A stretch of DNA of 39,341 nucleotides from positions 1 to 39,341 of the IMG/VR virus record IMGVR_UViG_3300019458_000617. One strand, 5' to 3'. The DNA is from a virus. The position numbers were made by a program, and so were the translations under genes. The notes under the pieces were generated by a model. It saw only the letters and a program-made list of their open reading frames with translations, made no database searches and was not told the DNA's origin. Shown here piece by piece: positions 32,701 to 38,910 of this stretch (position 1 is its first letter; each line of letters begins with the position of its first letter).

Positions 32701-35085
32701 GGGAAGACCGACTTCGCCTCATGGGCCAAGGCCATCAGAGACCGGGTCGGCGAAGGCGTCTCGGGTTCGCTGCCTGGTGCGTGGGCCGCACTCATGCAGG
32801 AGGCGGCGCGGACTCAGCGTCCGATGCCCGGCGAGCAACAGGCCGGCGGTAAGCCGCCAGCGCCGCCGAAGGACATTCCACAGAGCGCCAAGCCGCTCGA
32901 CCCGGCCCCGGGGCTGACCGAACCCCAGTTGAAACTCGGGGTACACAAGGATGTGCTGGCCGCAGCCGAGGACCTGTTCAAGGCTGGCAAGTTGATCCGG
33001 GACCCGAAGATGCTGCTCTCGGACCAGATCCTCGACGCCATCCGCGAGGGGAAGCTTCGGATCGAGGACATGGCGAGTACGCTGGACCGGCACGGGATGA
33101 CCTTCAGCGAGTTCGGTCAGTCGATGTTCCGGCCGGCGATCACCGATGCCGCGCGCCGACTGGCCGCGTTGTCGACCCTCCAGAAGCGTATCCGCGACCT
33201 CGAGGTCGAGCTCGGCGGGCCAGAGCCACCAGGCGGCAAGAAGGGTGGTCCGGGCGGCAAGAAGGGTGGTCCAGAGCTGGAGGAGCGGATCAAGACTCTT
33301 GGCGATCTGCTGGATGCCGCCAAGGCGATCGACCCGGCCGCCGTCAAGGCGCTGTCTTGGTGGCGCCGGGCCGACAACATCCGCCGCGGTCTGCTCGTTA
33401 CCCAGCTGGCCACCAGCGTCCGGAACTTCAGCACCCAGGTCGGTCGACTCGGGATTGACGTGCTTGACCAAGGACTCCAGGGGGCGCTCCAGCGGGCGTT
33501 CGGCAAGGAAGTCACGGCCCATCCGGCCGACTCCTTCCGGGCCCTCATGGAAGCCCTGTCGCAGGTCAGGCCGTCGAAGCATAAGGCAGTGCGGGATCGG
33601 GTTGACGCCATTCTTGAGGGGCTCCCGCGCGAACAGGAGCGGCTCTTCAACAACTACGCCTCAGACCTGACCCGGGCCGCGAAATTACAGGGTGCAGAGC
33701 GGGCGGTGGACAAGGTCCTCACGGGTGGCGAGCAGGCCGTCGAGCTTTTGAATACGGTCAACCGGTTCCAGGAGTACGTGGTCCGCCGGTCGGTGTTCCA
33801 GGCTGAGCTCGCCGGCCGCCTGCGTGCCCGCGGCATCGACATCGAGCAGGCGATCAAGGACCCGGACATGCGGCGGGCGATCCCGGTGTCGGACATCCGT
33901 GCCGCCATCCAGAAGGCCCTGGAGATTACTTTCGCGGAAAATCCGGCCTATGGATCGCCTGGGTATCATTTCGTGAAATGGGTAAACCAGACGCCGGGGC
34001 TCACGTTCATGACGCCGTTCCCGCGCTTCATGGTGAACAGCCTAAAGTTCTTCTATGAGTTCAGCCCGCTCGGGTTCACCAAGCTCCTGTCCAAGATTGA
34101 GCGCCAGAAGTTCCGGCAGGGCGACATGCAGACCATCAGCCGGGCCACGCTCGGGATGGCGCTGCTCGGGACAGCCTACCTCATCCGATCGATGCAGGAG
34201 GATGACACCAAGTGGTACGAGGTCAGGTTGCCCGGCATGGAACGCACGCTCGACACGCGGGCCTACAACCCGTTCGCGGCCTATCTCTTCGTCGCCGACC
34301 TGATCCACCGGTCAGCGCAGGGACGGCTCTTCGGGGGCGGGCTGACGGCCGAAGCGGTAAAGACTTTCTTCGGCGCCAACGTCCGCGGTGGCACGGGCCT
34401 CCAGGCCGTCGATCAGCTGGTGGACGGCCTCAGAGACATCGGCGACACCCGGGCCCTCACCAAATACCTCCAGGGCGCCGGAGGGCACCTAGTCGCTGGC
34501 CTGCTGACCCCGCTCCAACAGTTGACCGACGTGTATGCCCAGTTCGACCCAGAAAGCCAGGTCGTTCGGGACTCCAAGTCAGAGCCCTTCCTCGGGCCGA
34601 TCAAGCAGCGTTTCCCCTCTACCGTGGTAGAGCAATTGGGTGGTGAGCTCCCAGAGCCGAAAGCCAGCCCAACAGCCGCAGAGCCGGTCAAACGGGAGTC
34701 GCCGGGCCTACGGCAGGTTTTCGGTCTCACCCTCGGCAAGGAGAAGAACGACCTCGAGAAGGAACTCGATCGCCTCCAGATCCCCTACCGAGAGGTGTTG
34801 CCGAGCCAGGGCGACCCGCGACTGGACAACATCCTCGCGAAGCACATGGGGGCCGAGGCCGAGGAAGTCGGAGGCCGCATCGTCAACTCGGCCAGGTACC
34901 AGAGGCTCGGCGACATCGGCAAGCGGCTAGAACTCAAGCACTATCTAAGCCGGCTTCGGAAGAAGGCGAAGGTCAAGGCGCTCCAGGATCGGGACTATCG
35001 CGAGATCTCTCAGGAGGTCAAGGCTGGGACCTCCAAGGAAAGGCTGGCAGAGATGGCTCGAGAAGAGCGCGCAGGACTCCGATGA
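26779..35085 (+). CDS. Giant polyvalent ejection protein: ParB-like, Zeta-like, JAB-like and virion domains (2768 aa)
   Basis: Start ATG 26779 overlaps the upstream stop. Repeated LLDEAFPAL/LVDEAFGDA motifs open the N-terminal linker. Residues ~812-1170 resemble the DdrB/ParB-like polyvalent-protein domain (LIPSHDPKSF, LSGNSRSMTMMRL). A Zeta-toxin/kinase-like region follows, with Walker A GPPAAGKS at 1283-1290 and a downstream IIDSD stretch. A RadC/JAB-like metallopeptidase site lies at HNHPSGRPEPSRAD (1740-1753). From ~2190 the sequence is virion-like (RGLLVTQLATSVRNFSTQVG, then a hydrophobic GMALLGTAYLIRSM stretch). Such polyvalent proteins are thought to enter the host with DNA and act against host defences or replication. 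Residues ~1437-1520 coincide with a nested ORF and have atypical composition. Confidence 0.88.
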   Translation: MSLESLLDEAFPALKAETPTAPPVAKTTGGGVNALVDEAFGDAPAPQPEPPGFLSRAASAVTSAVTGLLPGGPTVGFKAAGPAIAPDAATPPKSMALPQVPSDEDLKATRSSAAIPEPKAPAPPPVPIKIGPVAGFGPAVEEVRRAPLLEQVGGPQRSEVFKSEPVKPAGMLARGAAAAGVVNPEAADQRRMEAEFAATSVMRKPEGMSEERWQVRQALETLNRTTAALPRATADRLTFGMLPALLDTFGIESPKTRAPRSQPEALAAGAGELAGFILGPARASHAMLESNILKWIGPKAGDAVGTILAKNVATQAANLGVASGIAHLGEEAQADTLADAYREMGQHVKGGAMLGAAFGVTGGVIPGNQLLPRAARLGVGLTAIDAAQGTRLLDERVLSQKAFDYGLNIAFLWRGQDPRAMKQLLEAEAKARNTTPEGLLKSVLDKAMERAAKATPEDRTTLEADLKNLFAQEVGDVATGTTATELRSARDVAEQKTGGTIEARIRLVPPAPRPTPLLGPPVILGPTGRPLERPETPAPEPGAMPTAQELAAARARGIVSPEVPAPQPAPAAAPVKAEIGGATKLGDLTFRDYVQAAGRKWPLTSRDPDFARLRFEFDDLRKGLYEAKPGIGGQWVIVNRKTGEEVDHLVGGAKAQLEANRLNAVVTLDKWREAGLPTGAPHAPAAQQTAPVEFQGLQETGRGKPPMELWGLTQDIPGYPKGSTVGRSTLEALGFTVPRIPAGAQIGVRPSDLSAKKAPEPTVEGAAAAQQQAEQAILEGPKPSAEPPKDAPVQAPPPAAAAVGKSQDLRVPAGSRYRVKYELVDATDLIPSHDPKSFARDPRYPEGVQNRPYHSDKSEQAKVIRQSQDFEPDFLLSERPTSQGSPILAPDSNVVLSGNSRSMTMMRLAGTEAFRPYRERLRERAVQFGFRPEDIDRVPNPVLVRRLVGSDTTPEFYRRFAKEANESFTQALNPQAQAVSQGQAVKPETMEWIAGQVDALGETATLREFLRSGLDREIIRRFIQDGVFTERDLNRYIDPRTTQLNEDGKRLVERAVLGNAIPDPDLLNQIPSAVSAKIERSLGALAKIKGRGGEWDLGKDLEDAVRVVIEVQATGSGSVGGLRQQGSLLEGAGPSTKADTLADALLRLKPNEFRAAINRYADAAQRDVRGQETLGFARPASPAAAFREAFQGGPEPGPQRPRLRAAEESAQYSTAKPEGTPYDTPEVVALRAEQAAVPATDHYIQSRPAEREGLWRRVAAKLRQTTTDNVPVQQGKQIWIVMGPPAAGKSKVLVNRISAREGAAIIDSDIAKLEIPESGRGRYNGAVHQESVAIMERALVEAMEAGDNIVLPVVGKGWKTLADNYIAAARDHGYRINLRLMDLPVEEAARRAVSRVTEQVRRGGDVQFVDPGYVLEIGERPRENYARLVSEGRVDSNEAFSNDVPFGSTPRRLSDADLGITRPQDGQRGVLPPDGGISPGAEGPSSERVAGGRDRRLGRSLLGSEGGPTGVGPTERPAVTRPEAAPPPDYDLPPVSLAEAAEAGGARGMARTAGGIAMRLLRGVEEPAKSEELSVLADGATIYGKVKARKGATTADRDAAQMALFDLEETAKQPTETVGKTIRGEDAGAGVRTVQRFIDPIKDKGFVDLRGEKVESAQDLAVLGQTLRDPRYETLRVFYTKGNEVVGMEAVTSRLPGTAMFMEGPAKGSATELRERRSRWAYEVRERMRRLEADGYYLMHNHPSGRPEPSRADLDLTQDIASRVPGFKTHVVINSGQYGLIEMKPASEQRNTLIAVEAIKELPGRGRAKDDEFLSRVRHTITNPEQLAFFGKTLQVPENAVALIYRDSSGYVRAVQEMPRGLFMRPKEMADFLRGQQRAFGARDVMAWFKPDEATLKQAREYIASGVLMDAMAPGWAARESLKTTAPFARTLETTGIVRGIRVQEAGAPYGDFDRLPEETRRKLVEYGRGVLADGKTDFASWAKAIRDRVGEGVSGSLPGAWAALMQEAARTQRPMPGEQQAGGKPPAPPKDIPQSAKPLDPAPGLTEPQLKLGVHKDVLAAAEDLFKAGKLIRDPKMLLSDQILDAIREGKLRIEDMASTLDRHGMTFSEFGQSMFRPAITDAARRLAALSTLQKRIRDLEVELGGPEPPGGKKGGPGGKKGGPELEERIKTLGDLLDAAKAIDPAAVKALSWWRRADNIRRGLLVTQLATSVRNFSTQVGRLGIDVLDQGLQGALQRAFGKEVTAHPADSFRALMEALSQVRPSKHKAVRDRVDAILEGLPREQERLFNNYASDLTRAAKLQGAERAVDKVLTGGEQAVELLNTVNRFQEYVVRRSVFQAELAGRLRARGIDIEQAIKDPDMRRAIPVSDIRAAIQKALEITFAENPAYGSPGYHFVKWVNQTPGLTFMTPFPRFMVNSLKFFYEFSPLGFTKLLSKIERQKFRQGDMQTISRATLGMALLGTAYLIRSMQEDDTKWYEVRLPGMERTLDTRAYNPFAAYLFVADLIHRSAQGRLFGGGLTAEAVKTFFGANVRGGTGLQAVDQLVDGLRDIGDTRALTKYLQGAGGHLVAGLLTPLQQLTDVYAQFDPESQVVRDSKSEPFLGPIKQRFPSTVVEQLGGELPEPKASPTAAEPVKRESPGLRQVFGLTLGKEKNDLEKELDRLQIPYREVLPSQGDPRLDNILAKHMGAEAEEVGGRIVNSARYQRLGDIGKRLELKHYLSRLRKKAKVKALQDRDYREISQEVKAGTSKERLAEMAREERAGLR
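31088..31336 (+). CDS. Nested ORF in another frame inside the polyvalent gene (82 aa)
   Basis: ATG 31088 is preceded by GGGAGGG (31072-31078) with nine-base spacing, one of the best ribosome sites in the window. The frame (+1 relative to the giant gene) ends TAA 31336. It encodes a normal-looking small acidic protein with helical MGSEEYFRLMGEFLQERKAQ and DATDAWGDHYSALKEG stretches. From ~31160 onward its codons show the high third-position GC typical of this genome. The giant gene's own frame there has many A/T third positions and a Gly/Arg/Pro-rich translation. It lies between the Zeta-like and JAB-like domains. It may be a real overlapping gene, or a segment displaced by two compensating indels. 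No homology is claimed. Confidence 0.6.
   Translation: MKPSATMSPSDPRHAVSPTPTSALPVPKMGSEEYFRLMGEFLQERKAQVPNEWPEDATDAWGDHYSALKEGRPASDQPNAQP
33229..33270 (+). repeat. Two 21-bp tandem repeats encoding PGGKKGG
   Basis: Two units of CCA/CCG-GGC-GGC-AAG-AAG-GGT-GGT lie in frame in a linker of the polyvalent protein, differing by one base. They make a flexible Lys/Gly linker just after the region of the JAB-like domain and before the virion-like C-terminal part. They probably mark a domain junction. Confidence 0.7.
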
Positions 35086-35363
35086 CCTACAACGGCAGCA
35101 ATGGTGGCCCCTGGTGGATCCGGCTACTCGTGTCGAGCGCAGCCCCCACGGTACTGCTGGCCGCCGTTCTCGGACTGATCCCTGGGGTGCGGTCGGCCCT
35201 CGACCAGCGCGAGAGCTTTGCTGCGCACCGGATCGAGACCCGTCGGCTGATCGAAGTCTACGAGCTCACATGTCGAGGGGTTTGGCGAGGCGAGGCCGCC
35301 CGTCAGGAGGATTGCAGTCGTGCCGCCCGGGGGCTGCTCCGGGAGCAACAGGACAACCCATGA
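35082..35363 (+). CDS. Single-pass membrane protein, spanin- or holin-like (93 aa)
   Basis: ATG 35082 overlaps the giant gene's stop (ATGA). Residues ~12-34 are a hydrophobic span (WIRLLVSSAAPTVLLAAVLG), followed by a charged, probably helical region with several Arg and Glu. This is the usual layout of an i-spanin or small holin. The next gene is a lytic transglycosylase, overlapping by ATGA, which supports a lysis role. Two Cys occur in the helical part. The exact class cannot be told. Confidence 0.65.
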   Translation: MTYNGSNGGPWWIRLLVSSAAPTVLLAAVLGLIPGVRSALDQRESFAAHRIETRRLIEVYELTCRGVWRGEAARQEDCSRAARGLLREQQDNP

Positions 35364-35827
35364 ATCCACGGGATCGGTTCGACTCTCTCATTGCGTTCTA
35401 CTGCGAGAATGGCCGGAAGGGCGACGGCCCGTTCATCCCGCGTGACCCTACGGTCCCGTTCGACATCATCAAGCGGCAGTTGCTTCAGGAATCGAACGCT
35501 GATCCGGACGCGGTGAGCCGGGTGGGGGCGAAGGGCCTCGCCCAGGCCATGGACGCGACCTTCGCCGAGTGGGTACGGAACGAATTCGGCGGCGACCCGC
35601 CACCGCGCCGGCACATCTCCGCCTTCGACCCCGAGGACGCTATCCATTTCCAATGCGATTTCATGGGCTGGCTGCTGGGGATGTTCAAGGGCGATACCCG
35701 CAAGGCGCTGGCCGCCTACAACGCCGGCCCCGGGCGCGTGGGCCGGCTCGTCAAGGAGCACGGCGCGCAGTGGGAGGCGCATCTCCCGGATGAAACCATC
35801 GACTATCTACGGAAAATACTCGGGTAA
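35360..35827 (+). CDS. Lytic transglycosylase, SLT-like (155 aa)
   Basis: ATG 35360 overlaps the upstream stop. An earlier in-frame start is inside that gene and is rejected. The protein has the SLT pattern: catalytic Glu44 in QLLQESNADP, then GAKGLAQAM (residues ~56-64), a helical block, and the terminal AAYNAGPGRV motif near residue 120. It would cleave peptidoglycan, either for virion entry or in lysis. It lacks a signal peptide, so a virion location or delivery through a membrane partner is required. The ORF ends TAA at 35827, just before a promoter. Confidence 0.85.
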   Translation: MNPRDRFDSLIAFYCENGRKGDGPFIPRDPTVPFDIIKRQLLQESNADPDAVSRVGAKGLAQAMDATFAEWVRNEFGGDPPPRRHISAFDPEDAIHFQCDFMGWLLGMFKGDTRKALAAYNAGPGRVGRLVKEHGAQWEAHLPDETIDYLRKILG

Positions 35828-35843
35828 ATAACCGGTTGACTGA

Positions 35844-35872
35844 TTGACAGCCCGGAAATGACCGTCTATGGT
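35844..35872 (+). promoter_or_regulatory. Candidate strong promoter for the terminal small-gene block
   Basis: TTGACA (35844-35849) is a perfect -35 hexamer, separated by 17 bases from TATGGT (35867-35872), which matches four of six -10 positions. A second TTGACT lies eight bases upstream. Initiation near 35879 would fall three bases before the ATG of the first small gene. The elements are seen; activity is inferred. Confidence 0.6.
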
Positions 35873-35881
35873 AACCAGGCG

Positions 35882-36007
35882 ATGGCCGCGCCCAAGAAGG
35901 CCAAGTGCCCCCGTTGCAAAAAGCCAGCGCTCGCCTTCATCGCCAAGGAAAACCGATGGCGGTGCGAATCTCCATGGTGCGGATGGTTCGATCGCCCAGC
36001 GCGGTGA
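35882..36007 (+). CDS. 41-residue zinc-ribbon protein
   Basis: ATG 35882 follows the candidate promoter by ten bases, so the mRNA could be nearly leaderless. The product has Cys9, Cys12 (CPRC) and Cys28, Cys33 (CESPWC), a probable zinc ribbon, and basic N-terminus (MAAPKKAK). It is too short to be caught by a usual length cut but has normal composition. It stops six bases before the next gene. It may bind nucleic acid or a protein partner. Confidence 0.55.
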   Translation: MAAPKKAKCPRCKKPALAFIAKENRWRCESPWCGWFDRPAR

Positions 36008-36013
36008 CGGTCG

Positions 36014-36172
36014 ATGAGGCGTGGCACCCGGCAGGAAGATCTGGTAGCCCGCCGCCAGCAGTTCCTCCCATCGGCCTTCGACCGAGACCAGTCGGACGAG
36101 CAGGTAATCCTCGCCTGTTTGGTAGTCGTATGCGGATTGATCGGAGGACTGATCCTGATGCTCTGGCGCTAG
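36014..36172 (+). CDS. 52-residue single-pass membrane protein
   Basis: ATG 36014 follows the zinc-ribbon gene's stop by six bases. Residues 1-30 are hydrophilic and contain Arg and Asp/Glu, and residues 31-51 are a hydrophobic span (VILACLVVVCGLIGGLILML) ending in Trp-Arg. It probably sits in the inner membrane with N-terminal side inside. It could be a small holin-like, exclusion or regulator protein. Function is unknown. Confidence 0.5.
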   Translation: MRRGTRQEDLVARRQQFLPSAFDRDQSDEQVILACLVVVCGLIGGLILMLWR

Positions 36173-36199
36173 CGCATGCCCCTGGCGCACTAGGGTATC

Positions 36200-36472
36200 A
36201 TGCGCCGCACCACGCTCTCGGGACTGTTCCGTCTCGGCGAGAAACTTCCGCAACGGCCGCTCCGTGTGCCGCCGAACCAGAGATTCATTACCGCAGCCCC
36301 ATCCAGATGCCCGAAGTGCTCCGGCAAGGCTATCGAGGTGCCACAGTGTCGAGCGTGCGGGGAGCCGACGCTTGGGCTCCCGCGCTGCCGGGCCTGCGAT
36401 ACCGATGAACACCACGATCGGCGCGTCTACTGCCGAAACTGCGGCTGGGATTCATATTTCATAAGGGGGTAA
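36200..36472 (+). CDS. Zinc-ribbon protein with four CxxC pairs (90 aa)
   Basis: The start is ATG 36200. The protein has four Cys pairs at 37/40 (CPKC), 50/53 (CRAC), 63/66 (CRAC) and 78/81 (CRNC), so two zinc ribbons are likely. The N-terminal 35 residues are basic. The stop TAA is followed by AAGGGGG for the next gene. Such small zinc-ribbon proteins in phages often bind nucleic acid or RNA polymerase, but this is a general inference and no partner is known here. Confidence 0.65.
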   Translation: MRRTTLSGLFRLGEKLPQRPLRVPPNQRFITAAPSRCPKCSGKAIEVPQCRACGEPTLGLPRCRACDTDEHHDRRVYCRNCGWDSYFIRG

Positions 36473-36478
36473 TCGCCA

Positions 36479-38230
36479 ATGTTCATCCGGACGCACAAGG
36501 TGAAGTCCGCCACCACCGAGCTCACGATCTGCCCGATTGGAGATGTGCAATGGGCCGGCGACGAGGAGGACATCGCCTACGACCTACTCGAGGAGCACAT
36601 CGACTTGTGCCTCGCCTCGCCAAACCCGCTTTTTATTGGGACGGGCGACTACTCTGATTTCGCCTCTCCCTCCATGCGGAAGGCTCTCGAGAACGTCAAC
36701 TACGATACCGCCAGGAGAGTGATCGTCGACAAGTCGAAGGCGCTGGTCGATGACCTCTACCAGCGGTTGCTGAAGAGGACGAGAGGCAAATGGGGCGGGA
36801 TCACGCAGGGCCACCACCACCATCTAGTCAAGATGGAAGAGACCCGCAAGGGCGAGGTCATCACGGAGGATTCCGATGTATACCTCGCCAAGCTGCTCGG
36901 GGCTCCGTGGCTCGATGAAATGGGCGTGGTCAAGATTGTCTTCCCGGGGGGCGGAGTGTTCCGGCTGCTGGTCTTCCATGGCAGCGGCAATAGCGTCTTC
37001 CCCTGGGGGCCGCTCATTAAACAGTACCGGCTGATGCCACACTTCCACGTCGACCTGATCCTGATGGGCCACCAGTGTCTGCCAACTCGGGCCCGCATCC
37101 TCACGCGCTCAGGGTTTCGGCGACATGACGAGGTAGCTGTCGGGGATGAGGTGCTGGCCTACGACCTCGGCGCCGGCACGAGCAAATGGACGCGCCTGCA
37201 AGGTGTGATGGTGTACCGCAACGCACCCATGCTGACGGCGAGATCAAAGTCCCTGTGGCTGGAAATGACTCCAGGACACCAGTTGGTAGTGCGGTCTCCT
37301 GCTGGCGTTGAGCGGCTCGCGCCACTTGACGAGGTGAAGCATTGGGAGCGCCTCATCACCACGGCCGTCGCCGAGCCAGGGCCCAGCGCAATGACCACGC
37401 GCGAGGCGGCCATTCTCGGGTGGCTGGTCACGGATGGCCACATGGGCATCCGATGGCGGTCACCGAATTTCCAGATCGGCCAGAGGAACCCGGTTCACGT
37501 CGAAGCCCTCCGCGCCCTTCTTGGCGCTGACGCGACAGAGCACCCGCGCGCCTCCGGCATGCGCTATTTCTATCTGCGCGCGCCGCTCGCGAGAGCCCTC
37601 ATGGCCTACCTGCCCAGCAAGGCGCAGCTGCCGAGCCTCGTCACGCAGTTATCTCGATCATCCCGCCAGGCAATGCTGGCGGCGATGCTCGCCGCAGAGG
37701 GCGATGGGGTACGAACATTCAGCCATCAACCGGGCCCGGTCCTCGATGCCTTTTTAATCCTAGCGGCGCTGGAAGGCCATCGGGTCGGAAGACTGAAGTC
37801 GAGCCCGTCCGGCTTCCCATCGAGGACCAGCACGCGCCGACGAGCGCGCATTCTCTCACGCCACGCCGGAGCCCAGACCGTCTCGTATCTCGCGGTGGCG
37901 CCAGCAGAACCCGGAGACGCATGGTGTCCAACGACGGCGTTCGGCACGTGGGTCACAGAACTCGACGGTCAGGTATTCATTACCGGGAACACCAAGAAGG
38001 CCGTCGGCGAGGTGGATCGACTTGAGTTCCCGGCCGAGAACGACGACATCCACCACATGACGATCAAGATGGTCGGGACCGGCGGGTGGATGAAGGGGTA
38101 TATCAACGGTCGTCGAACCTACGTGAGTACGGCCGGGCTCGGGCCTGTTGCCCTCGGTCAGCCGCTTATCCATCTCCGCCCGCGGATCAGAAAGGGGCGA
38201 TGGGATCCGAGGATGACCGTCGAATCTTGA
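36479..38230 (+). CDS. Calcineurin-like metallophosphoesterase split by an intein (583 aa unspliced)
   Basis: ATG 36479 follows AGGGGG. The host protein (residues 1-199 and 505-583) has a phosphoesterase layout: CPIGDVQW, TGDYSDF, QGHHHH, VFHGSGN and ILMGHQ, then TKKAVGEVDR. A 305-residue intein starts at Cys200 and ends at Asn504. Splicing would join LMGHQ to TKK, inside the terminal metal-binding motif of the enzyme, and leave a ~278-residue protein. Phage proteins of this kind act on DNA ends or nucleotides, but the substrate is unknown. Unlike standard enzymes, the first motif has Gln in place of His (DVQ), and the last His of GHxH appears as Thr after splicing. Confidence 0.8.
   Translation: MFIRTHKVKSATTELTICPIGDVQWAGDEEDIAYDLLEEHIDLCLASPNPLFIGTGDYSDFASPSMRKALENVNYDTARRVIVDKSKALVDDLYQRLLKRTRGKWGGITQGHHHHLVKMEETRKGEVITEDSDVYLAKLLGAPWLDEMGVVKIVFPGGGVFRLLVFHGSGNSVFPWGPLIKQYRLMPHFHVDLILMGHQCLPTRARILTRSGFRRHDEVAVGDEVLAYDLGAGTSKWTRLQGVMVYRNAPMLTARSKSLWLEMTPGHQLVVRSPAGVERLAPLDEVKHWERLITTAVAEPGPSAMTTREAAILGWLVTDGHMGIRWRSPNFQIGQRNPVHVEALRALLGADATEHPRASGMRYFYLRAPLARALMAYLPSKAQLPSLVTQLSRSSRQAMLAAMLAAEGDGVRTFSHQPGPVLDAFLILAALEGHRVGRLKSSPSGFPSRTSTRRRARILSRHAGAQTVSYLAVAPAEPGDAWCPTTAFGTWVTELDGQVFITGNTKKAVGEVDRLEFPAENDDIHHMTIKMVGTGGWMKGYINGRRTYVSTAGLGPVALGQPLIHLRPRIRKGRWDPRMTVES
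37076..37990 (+). mobile_element. Intein with LAGLIDADG-type homing endonuclease region
   Basis: The intein begins at Cys200 with a standard start (CLPTRARILTRSGF, then VGDEVLAYD) and a TPGHQLVV block-B-like site. LAGLIDADG-like motifs are seen in AILGWLVTDGHMG and LAAMLAAEGDG. The end has WCPTTAFGTWVTELDGQVFI and then TGN, with Thr as the next residue. The insertion is in the active-site motif of the host enzyme, a common choice for inteins because precise loss or splicing is required. At about 305 residues it is on the small side for a DOD intein. No splicing test was possible. Confidence 0.88.
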
Positions 38231-38541
38231 GCCGCAGCGGGCCGTGGGTCCAAGCAAAGCAGAAGGCTGGGCTCTGTTGCTGGAGCGAAGCCTGCCTCGC
38301 ACCGGCCAACGGGCACTACCTATGTCCACCACACTTGAAGCGTGCAATACAGGGACAGAATAAACGCCGCGACCTCCGAAGGAAGCTTGGGTTCTGTATC
38401 TACTGTCTCTTCCCGAGCGAGCCAGGATACACACGGTGTACGAAGCATTTACGTGAGACTCGGGATGGACAAGCCGCGAGTCGTGCCCGTCGGGCCGCAC
38501 AGCGCGGATGGAAGTTGGTCAAGGTGAAAGTGCTCGACTAG
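38200..38541 (+). CDS. Small double zinc-finger protein (113 aa)
   Basis: I use ATG 38200, inside the end of the previous gene. TTG 38227, overlapping its stop, is an alternative. Two Cys/His groups are visible: Cys26/27, Cys32, Cys42 and His45, then Cys66, Cys69, Cys80 and His83, each with CxxxxH-like spacing typical of small phage zinc fingers. The C-terminus is Arg/Lys-rich. Nucleic-acid binding is the natural guess. The first group resembles the finger parts of HNH proteins, but no HNH catalytic core is present. Confidence 0.55.
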   Translation: MGSEDDRRILSRSGPWVQAKQKAGLCCWSEACLAPANGHYLCPPHLKRAIQGQNKRRDLRRKLGFCIYCLFPSEPGYTRCTKHLRETRDGQAASRARRAAQRGWKLVKVKVLD

Positions 38542-38571
38542 GCCAGTTGGCAAACCTCAAAAGGGGGTCAA

Positions 38572-38910
38572 ATGCGTCTCTATTTAGCAGGGCCGATGAG
38601 GGGGCTCCCGGACTTCAATTTCCCGGCCTTCAAGGCCGCTACCGCGAAGCTCCGAGCTGAAGGCCACGTGGTCTTCAACCCGGCTGAGCGGGATGAGCAG
38701 ATGTATGGGGCCGACTTCGTGAGGGGTACGACCGGCGACCCGAAGGAGATCCCGCAGTTCTCCCTGCGCGACGCCATGAAGGCCGACTGTTCGTGGATCT
38801 GCGACCACGGCGAGGCCATCTACCTACTGCCTGGCTGGGAGAAGTCGAAGGGCGCGACGGCCGAGCGGGCTCTCGGAGTCGCGCTCGGGCTCCTGATCGT
38901 CGAACTATGA
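38572..38910 (+). CDS. DUF4406 protein, nucleoside deoxyribosyltransferase-like (112 aa)
   Basis: AAAGGGGG stands ahead of ATG 38572. The N-terminus LAGPMRGLPDFNFPAF is the signature of DUF4406, a small Rossmann-like family related to nucleoside 2-deoxyribosyltransferases. A helix with LRAEGHVVFNPAE follows, then an Asp-rich segment. The C-terminal LLPGWEKSKGATAERALGVALGL block also fits. Its TGA overlaps the next start (ATGA). A role in nucleotide or modified-base metabolism is plausible, but the family is largely uncharacterised. Confidence 0.85.
   Translation: MRLYLAGPMRGLPDFNFPAFKAATAKLRAEGHVVFNPAERDEQMYGADFVRGTTGDPKEIPQFSLRDAMKADCSWICDHGEAIYLLPGWEKSKGATAERALGVALGLLIVEL

Noticed and set aside
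35807-36415. 202-residue minus-strand frame opposite the small zinc-ribbon genes
   Set aside because: It crosses the promoter and runs antisense to three small frames with consistent Cys pairs; I prefer the plus-strand reading.
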